DNA from: Hyphomicrobiales bacterium
GTDB lineage: Bacteria; Pseudomonadota; Alphaproteobacteria; Rhizobiales; Beijerinckiaceae
Assembly (NCBI GenBank): GCA_027483505.1
Contig: JAIXUP010000068.1
Location: 1-50,913 of the forward strand
Direction: 5' to 3'
Length of the DNA stretch: 50,913 nucleotides
Under the pieces are notes generated by a model, which saw only the letters and a list, made by a program, of their open reading frames with translations, had not been told where the DNA came from and ran no database searches. Shown here piece after piece: positions 44,190-50,913 of this stretch (position 1 is its first letter; each line of letters starts with the position of its first letter). The translations under genes were made by a program, and so were the position numbers.

Positions 44190-46034
44190 TTACAGGGGAG
44201 CGCACGCGCCCTTGAGCCATGCATGTTCATCCTTGCCCACAAGCGGCCCCAACTCCGCCAGGACACGGGCATGATAGGCGTCGATCCAGGCGCGTTCGGC
44301 GTCGGTCAACAAAGCCACATCGATCAGGGCGCGCTCATAGGGGCAGAGCGTCACCGTCTCGAAGCCAAACATCTCACGGTCGCCTCCCGTGATCTGCCGT
44401 GGCTCCACGACGATCAGGTTCTCGATACGGATGCCGTAATGGCCTTCGCGATAATAGCCGGGCTCGTTGGAGAGGATCATGCCCGGCTCGAGCGCGGTGT
44501 GACCGAGCTTCGAAATGCGCTGCGGGCCTTCATGCACGGAGAGATAGGCGCCGACGCCGTGGCCGGTGCCGTGGTCGAAGTCGAGCCCGGCCTCCCACAG
44601 CGGCAGCCGCGCGAGCGCGTCGATCTGCGCGCCGGACGTACCCTTCGGAAACACAGCGCGCGAAATCGCGACATGGCCCTTGAGGACCAGCGTGTAGTGC
44701 CGCCGCATCTCGGACGTGACCTCCTTCACCGCCAGCGTGCGCGTGATGTCGGTGGTGCCGTCTTCATACTGCCCGCCCGAATCGATCAGGAAGATGCCCG
44801 GCTCGATGGCGCGGTTCGACGAGGCCGTCACCCGATAGTGCGGCAGCGCGGCATGGGGTCCGGCGCCCGAGATCGAGCCGAACGAGATTTCCTTCAGCAC
44901 ATTGGTGTCCCGGCGGAATCGCTCGAGTTCGACCGCAGCATCGATCTCGGTGAGCTTGCCTTTCGGGGCCTCGGCGGCAAACCACGAGAGGAAGCGCGTC
45001 ACGGCTGCACCATCGCGCCGGTGGGCGGCGCGCGACCCTTCAAGCTCCGTGGCGTTCTTGGCGGCCTTCATCAGCGCAATGGGGTCCGTGCCGACATCCG
45101 CCTTTCCGCCGGCCGCCTCGATGCGATCGCGGATTGCGCTGGCAACCGTGGCTGCATCAAGCCGGACTGTCGTACCAGCCTTGCCGAGGTCGTCCAGCGC
45201 CGCAGCAAAATCCGCCGGCGCGAACGGCTGACAAACGCCGATCAGGTCATCGATGACCGCAGGGCCAAGCTTGGCCGGATCGATGAACAGCTTGACCGGA
45301 CCCGAGGCCTTGACGATGCCGTAGCACAGGGCCAGCGGTGTGTGCGGCACATCCCCGCCGCGCATGTTCAGCAGCCAGCACATGTTGTGCGGATCGGAAA
45401 TCACCAGGGCGCCGCATTTCGCCTTGGCGAGGGCCTCGCGGACGCGGACGATCTTCGCCGAGGCGGTCTCGCCCGCCAGCTTGTCCGGATAGGAGACGAC
45501 CGGAGCGGACGGTGGTGCCGGGCGGTCGCGCCAGATGGCGTCGATCGGGTTGGGCGAGATGGCCTTCAGCGTGCTCCCTGCCCGCGCGACTGCAGCCTCC
45601 AGCTTCTTCACCTGATCAGGCGTATGCACCCAGGGATCGAAGCCAAGGACGCTGCCAGCCGGCAGATTTGCTTCGATCCAGGCCTCCTGGCTCTGGCTGG
45701 CCATCTGCACCGGCGTCACCACGTTGGTGTCCGTCTGGGCCGCCGACTGCAGCGTGTAGCGCCCGTCGACAATCAGAGCCGCCTTGTCCCGCAGCACCAC
45801 CGCCGAGCCCGCCGAACCTGTGAAGCCCGTCGCCCAGGCCAGCCGCTCGTCATGAGGGGGCACATACTCACCCTGATGCTGGTCAGAGCGCGGAATGACG
45901 AAGCCATCGAGACCGAGTTGCCGAAGCGCCACACGAAGGGCAGCGATGCGCGGCGCGACTGTCGCCGGGTCGGACATCTCCTCAAAGCTCTGGAAGACGC
46001 TGGCGCGGGGGCGGTGGGGAGCAGGCGATGTCAT
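44190..46034 (-). CDS. Aminopeptidase P family (Xaa-Pro) metallopeptidase
   Basis: The protein has about 614 residues, the longer eukaryote-like APP1 size. Starts at 46046, 46034 and 45977 are possible. The creatinase-type N-domain (VIPRSDQHQGEYVPPHDERL) and middle domain precede the M24 fold with metal ligands in DSGGQYEDGTTDITRT (two Asp), GHGVGAYLSVHEGP (His), LSNEPGYYREG (Glu) and IENLIVV (Glu). It cleaves Xaa-Pro peptide bonds in the cytoplasm. It ends 61 bases before the Zur-box; it is not in that operon. Confidence 0.93.
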   Translation of the reverse strand: MTSPAPHRPRASVFQSFEEMSDPATVAPRIAALRVALRQLGLDGFVIPRSDQHQGEYVPPHDERLAWATGFTGSAGSAVVLRDKAALIVDGRYTLQSAAQTDTNVVTPVQMASQSQEAWIEANLPAGSVLGFDPWVHTPDQVKKLEAAVARAGSTLKAISPNPIDAIWRDRPAPPSAPVVSYPDKLAGETASAKIVRVREALAKAKCGALVISDPHNMCWLLNMRGGDVPHTPLALCYGIVKASGPVKLFIDPAKLGPAVIDDLIGVCQPFAPADFAAALDDLGKAGTTVRLDAATVASAIRDRIEAAGGKADVGTDPIALMKAAKNATELEGSRAAHRRDGAAVTRFLSWFAAEAPKGKLTEIDAAVELERFRRDTNVLKEISFGSISGAGPHAALPHYRVTASSNRAIEPGIFLIDSGGQYEDGTTDITRTLAVKEVTSEMRRHYTLVLKGHVAISRAVFPKGTSGAQIDALARLPLWEAGLDFDHGTGHGVGAYLSVHEGPQRISKLGHTALEPGMILSNEPGYYREGHYGIRIENLIVVEPRQITGGDREMFGFETVTLCPYERALIDVALLTDAERAWIDAYHARVLAELGPLVGKDEHAWLKGACAPL

Positions 46035-46146
46035 GAAAGCGCGCACTTCAGGGCAAGGAGGGCTGACGTTCCCGGCAGCCTAGGCTGTGGGACGCGTGCC
46101 GTCCAGTTCGCCACGATGATCCGTCGTCATGCACAGAACGCACAAT

Positions 46147-46164
46147 GATTAAGCAAAATTAATC
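46147..46164. promoter_or_regulatory. AT-rich inverted repeat before the small tandem genes
   Basis: GATTAA-GCAAAA-TTAATC is a perfect 6+6 inverted repeat in an AT-rich patch of the 283-base gap (46035-46317). It resembles a CtrA site (TTAA-N7-TTAA) but the spacing is six, not seven, so that identity is doubtful. The gap otherwise holds the predicted promoter listed next. Confidence 0.3.
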
Positions 46165-46231
46165 TGTCATGCGTTACAAGCATATTTCGCATGTGCGAGA
46201 TGGTCTGTTGCAACGCAACATCGGCAGCCAT

Positions 46232-46259
46232 CTTGAGTGCCAGAAAAGAACGATACGGA
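46232..46259 (+). promoter_or_regulatory. Weak predicted promoter of the small tandem genes
   Basis: CTTGAG (46232-46237) is followed after 16 bases by TACGGA (46254-46259), 58 bases before the first small gene. CTTG-type -35 boxes are common in alphaproteobacterial housekeeping and stress promoters. Prediction only. Confidence 0.3.
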
Positions 46260-46317
46260 CTGCAGGAAACGACCGCCGAAGGCCTTTTCGTGTCACTGAC
46301 CCAAAAGGACGAACCTC

Positions 46318-46545
46318 ATGGCCTATGCTTATATCGGCACTGTCTTCGCCGCTCCGCTCGCAGAACGCAACCAGCGCCCCTCGATCCTGACGCAGATCAT
46401 CAACGCCGTGATCGAGAGCCGGATGCGCGCCGCCCGGCAGCAGATCAATGCACGCCGGCACCTGTTCGAGGACGGCGCCCTGATCCTGAACAATCTGCCG
46501 GCTGCGACGTTGCAGAGCGATGCGCAACTTCCCTTTACCGGGTGA
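46318..46545 (+). CDS. Small protein of unknown function (75 residues)
   Basis: The protein starts MAYAYIGTVFAAPL after the site AAAGGACG, six bases from the ATG. The middle is a basic amphipathic helix (IINAVIESRMRAARQQINAR) followed by HLFEDGALILNNLP. That arrangement loosely recalls small Arg-rich DUF1127 proteins of rhizobia, but the diagnostic ending is missing, so no family is assigned. A second even smaller gene follows 71 bases downstream with its own strong ribosome site. Confidence 0.65.
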   Translation: MAYAYIGTVFAAPLAERNQRPSILTQIINAVIESRMRAARQQINARRHLFEDGALILNNLPAATLQSDAQLPFTG

Positions 46546-46616
46546 CACGCCTGTCGCCGTAACGCACGGCGACGCGACATCCGGTTTCACATCACCACAA
46601 TCAGAAGGAGGCCACC

Positions 46617-46745
46617 ATGATCGCCTTTGTCATCAGATCCTACCACACAGCCCTCGACCTCTGGCATTTCACGGACGCCGTGATCGCCGACATGCGCCAG
46701 ACGCGCAAGGAGTTGGAGGACACCTACGGCCCGCTTGGCTTCTGA
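46617..46745 (+). CDS. Very small protein (42 residues) after a strong ribosome site
   Basis: The protein starts MIAFVIRSYHTALDLWHF and ends ELEDTYGPLGF. The near-perfect AAGGAGG (46605-46611) lies five bases before the ATG, which is the main evidence that it is translated. The sequence forms one amphipathic helix with Trp/His/Tyr residues and an acidic end; it is not a clear membrane segment. No family was recognised. It converges on prmA with a 3-base gap. Confidence 0.6.
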   Translation: MIAFVIRSYHTALDLWHFTDAVIADMRQTRKELEDTYGPLGF

Positions 46746-46748
46746 GCC

Positions 46749-47678
46749 TCAGCGGCGCGGCCTCGGGGCCGCGCCATGGCGCTTCAGGACCAGCGCCACC
46801 CAGCCCTCGCGCTGGCCTTTCGAGGCCAGCGTCCAGCCCTGCATCCGGTAGGCTGCGAGCACGCCGGCCACATCCCTGACCAGCAATCCCGACAGGATCA
46901 GGGTTCCGGACGGCTTCAGCACGGCCGTCATTGAACGCGAAAGCCGCATCAGCGGGCGCTGCAGGATGTTGGCGATCACCATGTCGAAATGCCCGGGACG
47001 CATGGCCTTGGCATGCCGGACGCCGGGGGCCACATAGAGGTCCAGCAGTCCGGGCGCGCGGTTGAGAATGGCGTTCTCGCGCGTGACGTCGATGGCAACG
47101 GCATCGATGTCGCCGGCCACCACGCGGCGCTTGAGGCGCTTGGCGGCGGCGAGCGCAAGAAGCCCCGTTCCCGTACCCACATCCAGGACATGCCGTGGCC
47201 GCCGCATTTTCAGTTCGGCATCGATCGCCAGCAGGCAGCCTGCCGTTGTGCCGTGATGTCCGGTGCCAAAGGCCAGCCCCGCCTCGATCTCGATGGCGAT
47301 GTCGTTGATCCGGACGGCGGCGCGGTCATGTGCGCCATGCACCAGAAAGCGCCCGGCCCGAACGGGCTTCAGACCGTCGAGGCTGGCCTTCACCCAGTCC
47401 TTCGCCTCGACCGCAGTGAACACCGCGCCCGACAGGTCCTCGCCGACGATGGGGCCGATCAGGTCGCGGATCGCGTCCTCATCCGGCGGCTCGGCGAAGA
47501 AGACCTCGACGAACCAGGGCGAGTCCTCGGCCTCGTCATCGATTTCGAAGGCGGACACCGCCGTCTCACCGGGATCGAGCACCTCGCCCAGGAGTTCGGT
47601 GATGGCCTTGGCCCGCCCGACGGTGGTCGAGAGCTTGAGTACGGTTGTGACAGTATGGGGCAGGAGACCTTCGCGCAT
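46749..47678 (-). CDS. prmA: Ribosomal protein L11 methyltransferase
   Basis: The protein has 309 residues from the ATG at 47678 (MREGLLPHTVTTVLKL). ATG codons at 47687, 47741 and 47753 are possible, but family members begin about here. The N-terminal substrate-recognition domain contains STTVGRAKAITELLGEVLDP. The SAM-binding part has HVLDVGTGTGLLALAAAK and the catalytic IANILQRPLM (NxxxxxL-type motif). It trimethylates ribosomal protein L11. The N-terminal domain is somewhat divergent from enterobacterial PrmA. Confidence 0.9.
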   Translation of the reverse strand: MREGLLPHTVTTVLKLSTTVGRAKAITELLGEVLDPGETAVSAFEIDDEAEDSPWFVEVFFAEPPDEDAIRDLIGPIVGEDLSGAVFTAVEAKDWVKASLDGLKPVRAGRFLVHGAHDRAAVRINDIAIEIEAGLAFGTGHHGTTAGCLLAIDAELKMRRPRHVLDVGTGTGLLALAAAKRLKRRVVAGDIDAVAIDVTRENAILNRAPGLLDLYVAPGVRHAKAMRPGHFDMVIANILQRPLMRLSRSMTAVLKPSGTLILSGLLVRDVAGVLAAYRMQGWTLASKGQREGWVALVLKRHGAAPRPRR

Positions 47679-47903
47679 GTCGCGCATGTAGAACAAGTCG
47701 GCAGAAAGGGGAAACGGGTTTTGCGCCTCCGGCTTCGGCATTCTGCCGGCCATGACGTGTGACGATGCACCTTGGAAGTTGCGTTGGCATGCGCCGATTG
47801 CAGGCTGAAGTGTTCTCACACAACGCCGGACAGCGTTTGCCGCATGCTCAAGACGCTTTGCAGCGGTTCCCGCCGAAGAATCGCGGCAATTCGCGTCAAC
47901 CCC

Positions 47904-47932
47904 CTTAAAAATTCGGAAACACCTGTTATCTA
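47904..47932 (+). promoter_or_regulatory. Predicted promoter of the Tim44-domain gene
   Basis: CTTAAA (47904-47909) is followed after exactly 17 bases by TATCTA (47927-47932), 34 bases before the ATG at 47967. The -10 is good. The rest of the 288-base gap after prmA shows no other clear signal. Confidence 0.45.
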
Positions 47933-47966
47933 TGCCTAAGGCGTTGAGCCGTTGGAGGAATTTACC

Positions 47967-48977
47967 ATGTCAAAGACGTTAAATCGTCTTGCAATGATGA
48001 CAATGATGGCGGGTGTGGTCGCTTTCGGGATCACCGCCGTCGATGCACGCCCGGGTGGCGGCAAGAGCTCGGGCAGCCGCGGCTCGCAGACGAATGTTGC
48101 GCCACCGTCGACCAGCACGGCTCCGGGCACCGCCCAGCCGATGCAGCGTTCAGTGACGCCGGCAGGCCCGGCCGCAGCCGCAGCGCCCGCCGCCGGAGCA
48201 GCCGCTGGCGCAGCCGGTGCGGCGGCCGCAGCCGCCAAGCCGTCGATGGCGCGCAGCCTGATGATGGGCCTGGGTGCCGGCCTTCTGGGCGCAGGCCTGT
48301 TCGGGCTGCTCTCCGGCTCGGGCTTTCTGGCCGGCCTCGGCTCGCTCGCCGGCATGATCGGCTTCCTGCTGCAGATCGCACTGATCGGCGGCGTGATCTT
48401 CCTGGTCGTCCGCCTCATCCGCGGCCGCCGCGAGCCGGCCATGGCCACGCCCGCTGCCGGCATGGCCCATGATGCCCAGCCCGCGCAGAACCCGATGCAG
48501 CGCCAGATGCTTGGCGGCATGATGGGTGGTGCAGCCACCCCGGCTCAGCCCGCCAACCAGCCGCTCAATCTGACCGGCGATGACTTCGGCGCCTTCGAAA
48601 AGCTGCTTGTCGACGTGCAAACGGCCTATGGCGCTGAGAATGTGCCGGCGCTGCGCGCGATGCTGACCCCTGAAATGGCGGCGTATTTCGAGGGCGATCT
48701 CTCGGACAACGAGGCCAAGGGCGTCATCAACAAGATCGCCAACGTCAAGCTGCTGCAGGGAGACCTGTCCGAAGCCTGGCGCGAGGCGGGCGGCGAATAC
48801 GCCACCGTCGCCATGCGCTACGCCATCGCCGATGCGCTGGTCGAGCGCAGGACGGGCCGCACCATCGAGGGCGATCTCGCCAAGGTCGGCGAAGTCACCG
48901 AAGTCTGGACCTTCGTGCGCGAGCCGGGCACTTCGCTCGACGGCTGGAAGCTCTCGGCGATCCAGCAGGTCGCCTGA
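47967..48977 (+). CDS. Tim44-domain protein
   Basis: The protein has 336 residues from the ATG at 47967, with GGAGGAAT upstream. It has an N-terminal signal-like segment (MMTMMAGVVAFGITAVDA), a Gly/Ser/Ala/Pro-rich linker and two hydrophobic segments at about 98-150 (SLMMGLGAGLLGAGLFGLL and LLQIALIGGVIFLVVRLI). The C-terminal Tim44-like domain (about 195-336) has DFGAFEKLLVDVQTAYGAEN, LRAMLTPEMAAYFEG and EVWTFVREPGTSLDGWKLSA. Bacterial versions (TimA-like) are inner-membrane proteins of unclear role. A terminator follows. Confidence 0.9.
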   Translation: MSKTLNRLAMMTMMAGVVAFGITAVDARPGGGKSSGSRGSQTNVAPPSTSTAPGTAQPMQRSVTPAGPAAAAAPAAGAAAGAAGAAAAAAKPSMARSLMMGLGAGLLGAGLFGLLSGSGFLAGLGSLAGMIGFLLQIALIGGVIFLVVRLIRGRREPAMATPAAGMAHDAQPAQNPMQRQMLGGMMGGAATPAQPANQPLNLTGDDFGAFEKLLVDVQTAYGAENVPALRAMLTPEMAAYFEGDLSDNEAKGVINKIANVKLLQGDLSEAWREAGGEYATVAMRYAIADALVERRTGRTIEGDLAKVGEVTEVWTFVREPGTSLDGWKLSAIQQVA

Positions 48978-49006
48978 GCGTCACGCGCTTCATCAGTGAG
49001 CTGACG

Positions 49007-49035
49007 AACCCGCCGGTGCGAGCCGGCGGGTTTTC
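49007..49035 (+). terminator. Rho-independent terminator after the Tim44-domain gene
   Basis: AACCCGCCGG (49007-49016) pairs perfectly with CCGGCGGGTT (49023-49032) around the 6-base loop TGCGAG, and TTTTC follows. It lies 29 bases past the stop codon. It is the clearest intrinsic terminator in the window. Confidence 0.85.
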
Positions 49036-49098
49036 TGTTGGTTGTCTTGGGCTGATCAGGCGCGTGCGATGCTTCAGCGCTTGAGAAAAGCACCCCGT

Positions 49099-49413
49099 TC
49101 AGCGCCATCCCGGCTCGAAGCAGACCCGGCGGACCACCACTTCACCCCAGCGGTTCTCGCGCTCGACCAGCCGGCAGCGCGGGCCGTAGCCGCCATAGCC
49201 GATCCGGACGATGCCGTAGGGCCTGTGACCCCAGTGCGGACGGCCATGGCCCCAGCCACCATGACCCCAGCCGCCGCCATGATGACCCCAGCCGCCACCG
49301 TGGCCGCCATGACGCGGGCTGGCTTCGGCGCTGGATGTGGCGATGGCCGAGCCGGCAATGGCAATGCCGAGTGCGGCGGCGGCAAGAGCGAAGCGGTTGA
49401 GGCGGATCGACAT
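49099..49413 (-). CDS. Gly/His/Trp-rich exported protein
   Basis: The protein has 104 residues. The signal peptide is MSIRLNRFALAAAALGIAIA, with cleavage near SSAEAS (about residue 32). The mature part is a run of Gly-His-Trp repeats (GGGWGHHGGGWGHGGWGHG and similar, about 37-60), then PYGIVRIGYGGYGP and a C-terminal domain with Cys in PRCRLVE and RRVCFEP. The His density suggests metal binding, but no function is assigned. It converges on the Tim44-domain gene; 123 bases separate it from the helicase gene upstream. Confidence 0.7.
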   Translation of the reverse strand: MSIRLNRFALAAAALGIAIAGSAIATSSAEASPRHGGHGGGWGHHGGGWGHGGWGHGRPHWGHRPYGIVRIGYGGYGPRCRLVERENRWGEVVVRRVCFEPGWR

Positions 49414-49536
49414 GGTGGGTCTCCCTGATGATTCGGGAGCGGACCACCCGCCCCGTGATCATGGGTCGCGGTGGGCGGGAGAAAGGTTCAATAAAAGATG
49501 AGAGTTATCGCTTTAAGGGACCCAGACCCTGAATGC

Positions 49537-50913
49537 TCACCCCCTCTGAACAAACGCGTCCAGCACCATCTTGCGTCCGGCCTTGTCGAAATCCACCGTC
49601 AGCTTGTTGCCGTCGACGGCGAAGACGTCGCCGGGGCCGAACTTGATGTGGAAGACCCGCGCGCCGACGCCGAACTCGGAGGCCGGTCCGCTCGATTTGG
49701 CGACCAGTTCACCTTCGATCAGCTTTGGCGCATGACGCGGGCTGGATGATCCGCGGCTGCCGAAACCGCCATTGTCGGCGCCCCAGCGTCCGGCCTGTGC
49801 GCCCGCCTGAGGGCTGGCCGCCTTCGCCGCCTGGGCCCGCTGCCAGCCGGGCGTCGCATAGGTCGAGGTGAAGCTCGGCTGGCGGTCAAAGCGCGAGGCA
49901 CCATAGCCGCCCTGGGCAAAATTCGAGGCCGCCTCAGCCACTTCGACCGCGCTTTCCGGCAATTCATCGATGAAGCGGCTCGGCATCGAGGATTGCCACA
50001 TCCCGTGAATGCGCCGGTTCGATGCAAACATGATCTTGGCGTGGCGCCGGGCGCGCGTGATGCCGACATGGGCGAGGCGGCGCTCCTCCTCCAGCCCGGC
50101 GCGGCCGCTTTCGTCCAGCGAGCGCTGGCTCGGAAACAGGCCTTCCTCCCAGCCGGGCAGGAAGACCATGTCGAACTCCAGCCCCTTCGCGGCATGCAGG
50201 GTCATCAGGCTGACGCGGCTCACGCTGTCATCGGACACGGTGTCCATGACCAGCGAGACGTGTTCCAGAAAGCCCGGCAGGTCCGGGAACTCGTCGATCG
50301 AGCGCACCAGTTCCTTCAGGTTTTCGAGCCGGCCGGCCGCATCCGCCGAGCGATCCTTCTGCCACATGTCGGTGTAGCCGCTTTCCTCCAGCACGATCTC
50401 GGCGACTTCGGCAGGCCGGGCGTGTTCGAGCTTGAGGCGCCAGCGGCCGAAGGCCTGCACCAGTTCGCGCACGGTGGAGCGCACCTTGGCCTTGAACTCG
50501 TCGGTCTCGATCAGCATCGCGGCAGACTGCTGCAAGGACGCGCCGGTGGCGCGGGCGTGCATGTGCAACTGCTGCAGACAGGCGTCGCCAAGGCCGCGCT
50601 TCGGCACATTCAGGATGCGCTCGAAGGCAAGATCGTCGGTCTGCGAGTGCACGCAGCGCAGATAGGCCATGGCGTCGCGGATTTCGGCGCGTTCGTAAAA
50701 GCGCGGGCCGCCGATGACGCGGTAGGGCAGGCCCATGGCGATGAAGCGCTCCTCGATCTCGCGCATCTGGGCCGAGGTGCGCACCAACACCGCCACCTCG
50801 GACAAGGCCGCGCCCCGCGACTGGAACAGCTCGATGTCGTCGCCGATCAGCCGCGCTTCCTCCTGGCTGTCCCAGGCCCCGGCGATGATGACCTTCTCGC
50901 CGGCCTCGTCGTC
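49537..50913 (-). CDS. UvrD/PcrA-type DNA helicase, 3' part (cut by window edge)
   Basis: The frame is open to the right edge, so the N-terminal ATPase part is outside the window; about 458 residues are visible. The helicase 2A/2B parts are clear: LGDACLQQ region, LMTLHAAKGLEFDMVFLPGW (motif V) and EERRLAHVGITRARRHA (motif VI). The C-terminus (GARVFHIKFGPGDVFAVDGN) matches the Tudor-like domain of UvrD/PcrA. The linker between is Gly/Ser/Ala-rich. It unwinds DNA in repair and replication. Confidence 0.93.
   Translation of the reverse strand, partial: DDEAGEKVIIAGAWDSQEEARLIGDDIELFQSRGAALSEVAVLVRTSAQMREIEERFIAMGLPYRVIGGPRFYERAEIRDAMAYLRCVHSQTDDLAFERILNVPKRGLGDACLQQLHMHARATGASLQQSAAMLIETDEFKAKVRSTVRELVQAFGRWRLKLEHARPAEVAEIVLEESGYTDMWQKDRSADAAGRLENLKELVRSIDEFPDLPGFLEHVSLVMDTVSDDSVSRVSLMTLHAAKGLEFDMVFLPGWEEGLFPSQRSLDESGRAGLEEERRLAHVGITRARRHAKIMFASNRRIHGMWQSSMPSRFIDELPESAVEVAEAASNFAQGGYGASRFDRQPSFTSTYATPGWQRAQAAKAASPQAGAQAGRWGADNGGFGSRGSSSPRHAPKLIEGELVAKSSGPASEFGVGARVFHIKFGPGDVFAVDGNKLTVDFDKAGRKMVLDAFVQRG

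Noticed and set aside
46147..46164. CtrA full site (TTAA-N7-TTAA)
   Set aside because: The spacing is six, not seven, and the repeat is symmetric; kept only as a low-confidence inverted repeat.

Overview
The window is GC-rich, densely packed bacterial chromosome. Several gene orders point to an alphaproteobacterium of the order Hyphomicrobiales (Rhizobiales): tlpA/argH/lptM/lysA/TIGR02302, grxD-bolA-purL, etfB-etfA-hbd beside a PduO-type adenosyltransferase, ftsE-ftsX-ydcF-plsC, and hpt next to a single-domain receiver. The genus cannot be fixed from the sequence alone. Almost everything right of position 3124 is ordinary backbone. Every gap between genes is under about 300 bases.

Positions 1-3041 are the right end of an integrated mobile element. 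It carries an AT-rich two-helix membrane protein cut by the window edge, an orphan protein with an IS1595-type helix-turn-helix region, a small recombinase-associated protein and a large serine recombinase. The recombinase gene runs antisense into the 3' end of a tRNA-Leu(CAA) gene, which is the likely attachment site. The other end of the element lies outside the window.

Positions 3124-23118: yqaA and dsbB, then an HNH nuclease. Next comes a leftward block for electron transfer and acyl-CoA oxidation (HIG1-type protein, PduO, rhomboid protease, EtfB, EtfA, Hbd). It is followed by the large membrane protein TIGR02302, lysA, an LptM-like lipoprotein and argH, with tlpA divergent. A group of two hydrolase pairs (a membrane lipase-like protein with an ICMT-like methyltransferase, and a secreted alpha/beta hydrolase with an SGNH hydrolase) precedes grxD, bolA, a palindromic repeat element and purL.

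Positions 23336-36000: a lone TadG-like protein with a VWA domain, a thioesterase/iron-alcohol dehydrogenase pair, tspO, a CpdR-like receiver with hpt, a zinc-ribbon membrane protein, and divergently ftsE-ftsX-ydcF-plsC. Then a LacI-type regulator, a 2-hydroxyacid dehydrogenase and a secreted protein with two AprI-like repeats. These face denD and an SDR, which suggests a small sugar-acid module.

Positions 36600-50913: a dual-receiver protein, xerC, priA, and a leftward COG0523 GTPase/WD40/small protein operon behind a good Zur-box match. Then aminopeptidase P, two tandem small genes, prmA, a Tim44-domain protein with a strong terminator, a Gly/His-rich secreted protein and the 3' part of a UvrD/PcrA helicase. 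The points most worth following up are the tRNA-Leu serine-recombinase junction, the Zur-controlled GTPase/WD40 operon, the interlocked palindromes before the lacI-type gene, the hydrolase cluster and the two very small tandem genes.
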